Below, one piece after another: positions 1-6,701 of a stretch of DNA of 10,681 nucleotides. Position numbers and translations under genes: made by a program. The DNA is from Clostridiales bacterium (GTDB lineage: Bacteria; Bacillota; Clostridia; Peptostreptococcales; Anaerovoracaceae), in assembly GCA_012735285.1 (NCBI GenBank), contig JAAYHT010000071.1, forward strand, positions 1-10,681, given 5' to 3'. Under the pieces are notes generated by a model. The model saw only the letters and a program-made list of their open reading frames with translations. It was not told the DNA's origin and did no database searches. How positions within the stretch are numbered: the first letter of the stretch is position 1; each line of letters begins with the position of its first letter.

Positions 1-2767
1 CATCCACCCTATCGATTTTTCCTTCTATGATTAATTGCTGCCCCCCTATATCCACACTAATAGGAGGAAATATTTTATCCTCTCCTAATCCAAAGCTGCC
101 TTCAAAGAAGACTTCCTTTATTCTCCCCTGTCGAACATGTTCTACAAGAACCCAGGCTGCCTTTCTGCATACCTCTTTCATTCTTGATGTACGGTAGCGT
201 TCCTTTTCACCTGAAACCAGCATACCTTCTCTATATTCTTCCGCTATTTCTTCCATCAGCCCATCTATAAGTTTGTCACACTCTTCCTTAATAAGTTTCA
301 TCCAGGGTGAATTACTATCGGTTAGATCTAGGTCTTCAACAGTTAGGCGCTGGGAGCACCTCATCAGGCACTCATGGTAAACGTCCCCCGCTTCCCTTCC
401 TGCCACCTCGAAAACCCTTCTTTCATCGGGTGCAAGTCCGTATAGAACAAAGTGTGCAAAGGGGCATCTTGAAAACCTCTCAAGTCTTGAAGGACTTAAT
501 GATAAGCTTTCACCTTTTCTTTTAAACAAATTGTTAACCAGATCCTTTTCCAACTTATCTAAGCGATTGTTAAACAGGAGTCCCCGTTTTAACATAGAAA
601 GACATTTATCATCATTCTCTTTATACCAGTTATAGGCGGCCTGCCAGACCTCTTCAGGCTCACCCTCGTTATCAAAGGCCTCCCGCAGTGCTTCCGCCAT
701 ATACTTTACACTGCTACCTGGCCTTTCTATAAGTTTCAATGGATCATCTGAGTTTTGAATGTCCTTTTCAAGTTCAATATCTGGAAACAGCCTTCTAAGC
801 TTGTTTAGTATAATTGAAGGCCGGATTTCCTTACCTTCTAAATCAGAAGCTGAATAGCCTATCCAAAGATATTGTTCGGGCTTCGAAAGGTTCTTGTAAA
901 TCGCCAGCCTTTCCTCCATGATTCGCATATCGTCATTCTTGCAGATTTCTATATCCTTGTTTAATAGCAAGCTTCTCTCATCCTGGCTTAACAGATCATC
1001 TCCCTGAGGCATGGCAGGAAGCACACTGTCATTTGCCCCTATTACCAACAAAGCCTTTATCTTACCTACCCTTGTACGCTGCATAGTACCTACCACAACC
1101 TGATCTAGGGTAGTTGGTATTAAACCAAGTTCAATCGATTCAAACCCTGCCTTTAACATTCCTGCATAGTCTTTAACAGAGATATTGTGATCACCAATCA
1201 GCTCTATCAACTGTTCAAAAAGCCCCAGTATGCTTTCCCAAATTTGCTGCATTTCTAAAACGATGTCGTATTGATATTCCTGGTCGAGACCTTCTACTAA
1301 TTTATCAATTTTCCCGGGCAATTCGACATCGTCATGGAGGAAATCATAAAGTACCTGTGTTTTTTCTCTCACACTTTTCGCCTTAGTGAAACTGTCTTTA
1401 AATGAAGATATGAAATCAAAAAAGTGTTTTCTTAGCTGGTTAAGGCGATTAAAATCTTCTTCATCATATTCATTTTTACCATATTTGAAATCCTTGCCCC
1501 ATCTATTCCCATAGATCTTATACTTGACAGCATAGTTTTCTAAATCCTCGTAATCATTTTCCTCAATCGGACAGAATCCTGTCTTCATCAAGCGAAATAC
1601 GTCATCATAAAGCCAGCCCTCAGTTATACAGTCAAGAAGGGAGGTAATAAATACTATGGCGGGATTATGCAGGACCCTACGCTTTTGGTCTAAGAAGAAG
1701 CTGATACCGTACTCTTCAAAAACTCGTTTAATAATAGGTGCCCTTGTTTCCATATCATTGCATATAACTGCGATGTCTCTATATCTTAATCCCTTTTCTC
1801 TGACAAGCTTACAGATAAAAGCTGCTGCAGTCTCAGCTTCGGAATAGTAGTTTGCAGCACGGCAGAATATTATATTATCACTAGGGCCTTCAAAGACTTC
1901 AAAGGGATAGGCAAAAAGTTCTCTTTCAAGATGCTCTAAAGAAGAAGATCTATGTATCAAAGGCTCCTCTAATTTTTGTTTAACGGTTCTATAATCCCCT
2001 GACTTTAGCCTTTCCATCATGTCCCTTGTCAACTTAAAAAGCTCCGAATCCTTAGAGCTGTCATCAGAGGTCAGCACTATGCTTACCCCCTTGCTGTTTT
2101 TGATAAGCTCTTTTATTATCTCAATTGTCTTAGGGGTAAAAGAATCAAAACCAGAGATCCAAAACTCAGTTTTTTTTACTAAACTTGATTTACCTATATT
2201 TGATACAAACAGGCTTACAAAGTCCTCAGTATCAATATATTTTCCTCTGATCTCTTCATCATACTTTTCATATATCCTATATATATCCCTGAGTTTCCTC
2301 TTTAGCAGATTGTCATCTTCTAGTGTTTCAATAATATCTTTAAGAGCAGTTAAATCGGTATTGTACTGCTTGAGCTCAGAAATTAAATTATTCGTCATAT
2401 CTATAAAGGAATGAGATTGCCCCATTCCTTTAAACACTTCTAAATTATTATCCTCTTCATTTATGATTTTAGAAAGAAGCATATGACGCCCATGCTTATC
2501 GATATGTACACGAGCACTTCCACCGGTTTGTTTTAATACCTTGCCTGCCAACCTGTTTATGGATAATATCTCAAGGTCGATAAATCCAACAGTTTTAAGA
2601 TAGCTGAAGGCATTGCGCTCAGCCTGAAGTGTATATTGATCAGGCACCAACAGAATAACACGTTTAGCACTGTCAGGCTTACCAATATTGGCTAAACTCT
2701 TTTTAATTTCTTCGAACATGTACTTGTCTTTATCGACATTTTCTCTTCCGTAATAAAGTTTGAGCAT
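1..2767 (-). CDS. addB: AddB subunit of the AddAB helicase-nuclease (C-terminus beyond left edge)
   Basis: AddB works with AddA to resect double-strand DNA breaks for homologous recombination (the Firmicute counterpart of RecBCD). The reading frame is open from the ATG at 2767 to the window edge, giving 922 residues; AddB is usually about 1,100-1,200, so the end is missing. Recognisable AddB signatures are VPDQYTLQAE near residue 38, SINRLAGKVLKQTGG near 70, WISGFDSFTP from 203, IPTTLDQVVVGTM from 550, GAND near 577-580, and SPSRLERFSRCPF, whose Cys768 matches the first cysteine of the family's iron-sulfur cluster. The last visible residues, GKIDRVD (916-922), open the PD-(D/E)XK nuclease core; the catalytic DYK segment and the other three cluster cysteines would lie beyond the edge. 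The N-terminus has GRENVDKDK where many AddB proteins have a Walker A motif GRxGSGKT. The start is set by AAGGAG six bases upstream, inside the end of the phosphatase gene. addA would be expected next, outside the window. Confidence 0.93.
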   Translation of the reverse strand, partial: MLKLYYGRENVDKDKYMFEEIKKSLANIGKPDSAKRVILLVPDQYTLQAERNAFSYLKTVGFIDLEILSINRLAGKVLKQTGGSARVHIDKHGRHMLLSKIINEEDNNLEVFKGMGQSHSFIDMTNNLISELKQYNTDLTALKDIIETLEDDNLLKRKLRDIYRIYEKYDEEIRGKYIDTEDFVSLFVSNIGKSSLVKKTEFWISGFDSFTPKTIEIIKELIKNSKGVSIVLTSDDSSKDSELFKLTRDMMERLKSGDYRTVKQKLEEPLIHRSSSLEHLERELFAYPFEVFEGPSDNIIFCRAANYYSEAETAAAFICKLVREKGLRYRDIAVICNDMETRAPIIKRVFEEYGISFFLDQKRRVLHNPAIVFITSLLDCITEGWLYDDVFRLMKTGFCPIEENDYEDLENYAVKYKIYGNRWGKDFKYGKNEYDEEDFNRLNQLRKHFFDFISSFKDSFTKAKSVREKTQVLYDFLHDDVELPGKIDKLVEGLDQEYQYDIVLEMQQIWESILGLFEQLIELIGDHNISVKDYAGMLKAGFESIELGLIPTTLDQVVVGTMQRTRVGKIKALLVIGANDSVLPAMPQGDDLLSQDERSLLLNKDIEICKNDDMRIMEERLAIYKNLSKPEQYLWIGYSASDLEGKEIRPSIILNKLRRLFPDIELEKDIQNSDDPLKLIERPGSSVKYMAEALREAFDNEGEPEEVWQAAYNWYKENDDKCLSMLKRGLLFNNRLDKLEKDLVNNLFKRKGESLSLSPSRLERFSRCPFAHFVLYGLAPDERRVFEVAGREAGDVYHECLMRCSQRLTVEDLDLTDSNSPWMKLIKEECDKLIDGLMEEIAEEYREGMLVSGEKERYRTSRMKEVCRKAAWVLVEHVRQGRIKEVFFEGSFGLGEDKIFPPISVDIGGQQLIIEGKIDRVD

Positions 2768-2770
2768 CTA

Positions 2771-3427
2771 TTACTCCTTGGTACTTATAATTTCGAATAA
2801 ATCTTCAGGTTTCTCTATTATGTAATCCGGTCCATTTGGTCCCTCAATTTCATCCTTGGATACGGCTACCTGCCAGCCCACAAGCACAGATTTCACACCT
2901 GCGTTCTTTGCGCATAATATATCGAACATTGTATCGCCTAGCATTATAGATTCTGAATTCCTCGAACAAAGTTTATTTAACGCAATATTAAGAGGCTCCG
3001 GGTGGGGTTTATGTTTGTCGGTGTCATCACAGGTAACCAGACAATCTATGTAGGGTGCCAGGCCGAATTTTTCTAAACCCTGTCTGGTGGTATCCCCTAC
3101 CCTTGAGGTTACCAAGCCTGTCTTATAATCCATCTCCTTGACTTTCTGCACCAACTCTACCATTCCGGGAAAGGGCTCGATCATTTCGTTGAAGTTCTCC
3201 CTTAGGTAGCTCCTGTAGATCTCCACCGCTTCCTCAACAGGAATTTCAGGAAACATCTTTTCCATCGTAACATAAAGGGGCTCGCCAAAGGTTGCAATAA
3301 TACTTTCTACCGGCCTTTCCTTGCCTTCTATAGTGCGGAAGGTATGCTGCCAGGACTTTATTACCACATCATTTGTATTCATTATTGTTCCATCAAAATC
3401 GAAGATTACCGTGTTGATTTTAGCCAT
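2771..3427 (-). CDS. HAD-superfamily phosphatase, PpaX/phosphoglycolate phosphatase-like
   Basis: This 218-residue protein is a haloacid dehalogenase-type phosphohydrolase. All four HAD motifs are visible: motif I DFDGT with nucleophile Asp10 and acid Asp12, motif II Thr107/Ser108 in LVTSR, motif III Lys140 in KHKPHPEP, and motif IV GDTMFD with Asp165 and Asp169. A helical cap lies between motifs I and II (about 15-95), as in subfamily I enzymes such as phosphoglycolate phosphatase, PpaX and beta-phosphoglucomutase. Length and motif spacing are normal, so it should be an active Mg-dependent cytoplasmic phosphatase, but the substrate cannot be read from the sequence. It is not beside hprK or lgt, the usual company of ppaX. 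The start is supported by AGAGGAG five bases upstream. It lies 14 bases after tex and three bases before addB, so it is almost certainly co-transcribed with both. Confidence 0.9.
   Translation of the reverse strand: MAKINTVIFDFDGTIMNTNDVVIKSWQHTFRTIEGKERPVESIIATFGEPLYVTMEKMFPEIPVEEAVEIYRSYLRENFNEMIEPFPGMVELVQKVKEMDYKTGLVTSRVGDTTRQGLEKFGLAPYIDCLVTCDDTDKHKPHPEPLNIALNKLCSRNSESIMLGDTMFDILCAKNAGVKSVLVGWQVAVSKDEIEGPNGPDYIIEKPEDLFEIISTKE
2774..2779 (-). promoter_or_regulatory. Ribosome binding site of addB
   Basis: AAGGAG lies six bases before the addB ATG and is made of the last two sense codons (Lys-Glu) of the upstream phosphatase gene. This fixes the addB start at 2767 and suggests that the two genes are translationally linked. 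Confidence 0.8.
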
Positions 3428-3432
3428 TCTAA

Positions 3433-3439
3433 CTCCTCT
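3433..3439 (-). promoter_or_regulatory. Ribosome binding site of the HAD phosphatase gene
   Basis: AGAGGAG lies five bases before the ATG at 3427, in the short gap after the tex stop codon. It is the strongest Shine-Dalgarno match in the operon. Confidence 0.8.
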
Positions 3440-3441
3440 TA

Positions 3442-5601
3442 TTATATTTTCATAGTAAGTGATACCTTCTCCCTTTCACGATCCACAGAGATTACCTTAA
3501 CCTTAACGGTATCACCAATGCTGACAACATCCAAAGGATGTTTTACATATTTATGACTAAGCTCAGATATATGGACTAGGCCGTCATTTTTTATACCAAT
3601 ATCTACAAATGCTCCAAAGTCGACCACATTGCGTACTGTACCTGTCAGCTCCATATCAGGCTTAAGGTCTTCAATTGACAGTACATCGTTTCTAAAGACA
3701 ACTTTAGGCATATCTTCCCTTGGGTCCCTTCCAGGTTTTTTAATCTCATTTACTATGTCAGTCAAAGTCATGGTACCCACGCCCAAAGCTTCAGCCATCT
3801 TTTCAATGCTGCCGAAGGTTTCAACTATCAATTTATCTATGTTCTTCACGCCACCCTTTAATATCTCAGCCTTTTCAATCCCCAGTTTTTCAAGCATAAT
3901 TTCAGTTACTTCATAGGATTCGGGATGTACTGCTGTGGCGTCTAAAGGATTGTCACCATCTGTAATTCGCATGAAGCCTGCGCACTGCTTGAAGGTTTTT
4001 TCTCCAAGTTTTGCTACCATCAACAGTTGTTTTCTGTTTTTGAACTTACCGTTTACTTCGCGGTAAGCCACTATGTTCTTTGCAATTGCACTGTTTATTC
4101 CAGAAATATAGGAAAGAAGTGAAGGGGATGCGGTGTTTAAATCCACACCCACTCTATTTACACAGTCTTCAACTATATTTGTCAAGGCATTTTCCAATAG
4201 TTTCTGGTTGATGTCGTGCTGATATTGACCCACACCTATATGTCTTGGATTGATTTTAACCAGTTCAGATAGTGGGTCCTGAAAACGTCTTCCTATTGAT
4301 AAAGTTCCCCTGGTTGTAACATCCAAATCGGGATACTCTTCTGCTGCAAGCTTAGAAGCAGAATAGATAGAAGCTCCTGCTTCATTGACTATAGTATAAT
4401 GCAAGTCATCTAGACCTGATTCCTTAATCAGTTCAGCAACGAAAAGCTGGGTTTCCCTTGAAGCCGTTCCGTTACCAATAGCGATTACATTTATATTATG
4501 CTTTACTATCATAGATGTTAATATTTTCTTGGCACCAACAACATCATTTTTAGGTTCGTTAGGATAGATGGTGTCAAATTCTAATAGTTTTCCGGTTTCA
4601 TCTAAAGCTGTAAGCTTACAGCCTGTCCTGAATCCCGGGTCTATAGCAAGAACCCTGGTATTTTTAACAGGAGGCGTCATCAAGAGTTTTTCAGTATTTT
4701 TAGCAAATATCTTTACAGCGTTGTTTTCCGCACGCTCAGTCAGTATATTTCTAATCTCCCTTTCAATTGAAGGGGCCATGAGACGCTTATAGGCATCCTC
4801 AACTGTAGCCTTCATTATATCTAAGAAAATGCTTTGCTTATTTACAATAAAAGCATCTTCTATAATTTCAATGACCTTTTCTAAGGCTACATTAATTTTA
4901 ACCTTTAGCTTCTTTTCCCTTTCCCCTCTGTTTATCGCCAGTATCCTATGATCAGGAATCTTTTTAACCGGCTCCTCATATTCCTTATACATGTCATATA
5001 CTGTTTTTTCATCGGGATCGACTGCTTCTGTAACTATCTTTCCATGTTCATAAGTATAGTTCCTCAGCTCCTGGTTTAAGTCAGGATCGTCTGCTATGAT
5101 CTCTGCTATGATATCAGCCGCGCCTGAAAGGGCTTCTTCCACCGTTTCAACCTGGTCTGATAGAAAATCTTGAGCAAAGTCTTCAGGACTACCTGTATTA
5201 TGCTCCATAGCTTTTATTATCAAAGCCAAAGGCTCCAGTCCCTTTTCCTTTGCCTTCGAAGCTCTGGTCGCCTTTTTCTTTCTAAAGGGTTTATATAAAT
5301 CCTCTACACGCTGGAGCACTTCCGCTTCTAGGATTCTCTCTTTTAACTCCTCTGTCAGCTTTCCCTGCTCGTCAATAAGGCGTATTACCTCTTGTTTTCT
5401 CTCTTCAAGGTTTCTAAGGTATTTAAGCCTTTCATCAAGATCCCGCAGGGTCTCATCAGTAAGGCCTCCTGTAGCCTCTTTTCTGTACCTGGCTATAAAG
5501 GGAATTGTATTACCCTCGTCTATAAGTTTTATGGTAGCCTCCACTTGGGAAAGCCTTAATCCGAATTCTTTTGCAATTCTTTCTACAATCATATTTGCCA
5601 T
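3442..5601 (-). CDS. tex: Tex-family S1 RNA-binding protein
   Basis: Tex is a conserved cytoplasmic nucleic-acid-binding protein, related to eukaryotic Spt6, tied to transcription and stress tolerance; its exact role is not settled. The 719 residues match the usual length. Domains in order: N-terminal helical Tex region with the signature DEGNTIPFIARYRKEATGG (28-46), YqgF/RNase H-like domain from about 316 (VLAIDPGFRTG) to 410, helix-hairpin-helix region at about 485-545 (LLSYISGINSAIAKNIV), and C-terminal S1 domain at 651-719 (GTVRNVVDFGAFVDIG to VSLTMKI). The signature GRRFQDPLSELVKI precedes HIGVGQYQHD near 454-463. The gene begins one base after the prfB stop. The first ATG (5601) has no usable Shine-Dalgarno sequence. 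The ATG at codon 4 (5592) has AGGA eight bases upstream and gives the N-terminus MIVERIAKEF, equally typical of the family, so the true start may be 5592. Confidence 0.95.
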   Translation of the reverse strand: MANMIVERIAKEFGLRLSQVEATIKLIDEGNTIPFIARYRKEATGGLTDETLRDLDERLKYLRNLEERKQEVIRLIDEQGKLTEELKERILEAEVLQRVEDLYKPFRKKKATRASKAKEKGLEPLALIIKAMEHNTGSPEDFAQDFLSDQVETVEEALSGAADIIAEIIADDPDLNQELRNYTYEHGKIVTEAVDPDEKTVYDMYKEYEEPVKKIPDHRILAINRGEREKKLKVKINVALEKVIEIIEDAFIVNKQSIFLDIMKATVEDAYKRLMAPSIEREIRNILTERAENNAVKIFAKNTEKLLMTPPVKNTRVLAIDPGFRTGCKLTALDETGKLLEFDTIYPNEPKNDVVGAKKILTSMIVKHNINVIAIGNGTASRETQLFVAELIKESGLDDLHYTIVNEAGASIYSASKLAAEEYPDLDVTTRGTLSIGRRFQDPLSELVKINPRHIGVGQYQHDINQKLLENALTNIVEDCVNRVGVDLNTASPSLLSYISGINSAIAKNIVAYREVNGKFKNRKQLLMVAKLGEKTFKQCAGFMRITDGDNPLDATAVHPESYEVTEIMLEKLGIEKAEILKGGVKNIDKLIVETFGSIEKMAEALGVGTMTLTDIVNEIKKPGRDPREDMPKVVFRNDVLSIEDLKPDMELTGTVRNVVDFGAFVDIGIKNDGLVHISELSHKYVKHPLDVVSIGDTVKVKVISVDREREKVSLTMKI

Positions 5602-5602
5602 C

Positions 5603-6701
5603 CTATTTTTGTTTTAGTTTTTCGTTTATAAAATAGTCTAAATCCCCATCCATAACTGCATTAACGTTGCCAACCTCCGCATTGGTGCGATGGTCCTTTA
5701 CCATAGTATAGGGATGGAAAACATAGGACCTGATTTGGTTCCCCCAGCTAATCTCGCTGTAGTCACCTTTTAGCTCTTCAATCTTATTCTTCTGCTCTTC
5801 CTTGGCTATTTCCAAGAGCTTGGCCTTTAAGATCCTCATGGCAACTTCCCTATTCTGATGCTGAGACCTATCATTCTGGCAGGATACTACAATATTAGTG
5901 GGGATATGGGTGATTCTAACAGCAGAATCCGTCTTATTGACATGCTGTCCTCCCGCTCCGCTTGCCCGGAAGGTATCAATTCTAAGATCATCAGGGTTGA
6001 TCTCTATTTCTATATCATCATCTATCTCAGGGATTACATCCACCGATGCAAAAGATGTATGCCTTCTGCCGGAGGAGTCAAAGGGTGATATCCTGACTAT
6101 CCTATGAACACCCTTTTCATTCTTGAGGTATCCGTAGGCATACTCACCTTCTACAAAGATGGTGGCATTCTTAATGCCTCCCTCTGTATCATGCTGAAGA
6201 TCCCAGACAGCAACCTTGTAGCCCTTATCCTCTGCCCATCTGGTGTACATCCTAAGAAGCATCTCCGCCCAATCCTGGGCATCTAAACCTCCGCTTCCTG
6301 AATGAATCGAGAGAATAGCATTATTAACGTCATACTCTCCATCCAGCATGGTCTTGATACGGACCCTCTCTAGATTATCTGTAAAGGATTTATATGAGTC
6401 TTCAATCTCAGGAAGCAGATCTGCCTCCTCTTCCTCCTCAGCAAGTTCTATCATCAGTTCCAAATCTTCCAGACTGCTCTCTAAAGATTTAAATTCATTT
6501 AGTTTGTTCTCTAAAACCTTTTTATCCTTTAAAACTTTTTGGGCATGTTCATGATCATCCCAAAAGCCTTGCTTCTCAATCTCGCTATCTAAAACTTTGA
6601 GCTTTTCATTTAGACCCTGGAGGTCAAAGAGACTCCCCTAGTTCTCTTAAAGTTTGCGCCTTGTTACTTAGCTCATACTTAATCTGTTCTAATCCTACCA
6701 T
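5603..6701 (-). CDS. prfB: Peptide chain release factor 2, with programmed +1 frameshift
   Basis: RF2 recognises UAA and UGA in the ribosomal A site and triggers peptide release. The gene is in two frames: 25 codons from the ATG at 6701 to an in-frame TGA at 6626-6624, then a +1 shift after CTT (skipping T6626) and reading from GAC at 6625 to the TAG at 5605-5603. The joined product has 365 residues, the same as E. coli RF2. In joined numbering the UGA/UAA-reading tripeptide SPF falls at 205-207 and the catalytic GGQ at 250-252 (in RASGAGGQHVNKT), both exactly as in E. coli. After the junction the protein reads DLQGLNEKLKVLD, the normal RF2 start of domain 1. The ATG overlaps the secA stop by one base and has AAGGA nine bases upstream inside secA. 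The continuous frame beginning with TTG at 6463 is only a fragment of the gene. The split is regulatory recoding, not a mutation. Confidence 0.97.
6623..6639 (-). promoter_or_regulatory. RF2 autoregulatory +1 frameshift site
   Basis: Read on the minus strand, the site has a Shine-Dalgarno-like GGGGAG (6638-6633), three bases, the slippery codon CTT (6629-6627), then TGA followed by C. The arrangement and spacing match the E. coli element (AGGGGG, three bases, CUU, UGA, C). In the known mechanism, scarce RF2 makes the ribosome pause at UGA, the internal Shine-Dalgarno pairs with 16S rRNA, and the peptidyl-tRNA slips from CUU to UUU, yielding full-length RF2. Here the internal Shine-Dalgarno differs slightly in sequence from the E. 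coli one. Confidence 0.96.

Noticed and set aside
2019..2414. Plus-strand frame of 131 codons
   Set aside because: It lies antisense within addB, is rich in Ser, Leu and Ile as expected for a shadow frame, and matches no family I know. addB is open and well conserved across it.
5858..6107. Two overlapping plus-strand frames within prfB
   Set aside because: Both are antisense to the conserved catalytic domain of RF2 and have no independent support.
5603..6463. Continuous frame starting at TTG as a complete short release factor
   Set aside because: The frame continues upstream with conserved RF2 sequence to the frameshift site and then to a proper ATG; 286 residues would be too short for RF2.
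6624..6701. prfB as a frameshifted pseudogene
   Set aside because: The break is exactly at the canonical recoding site with all its elements, and the rest of the protein is intact with SPF and GGQ.
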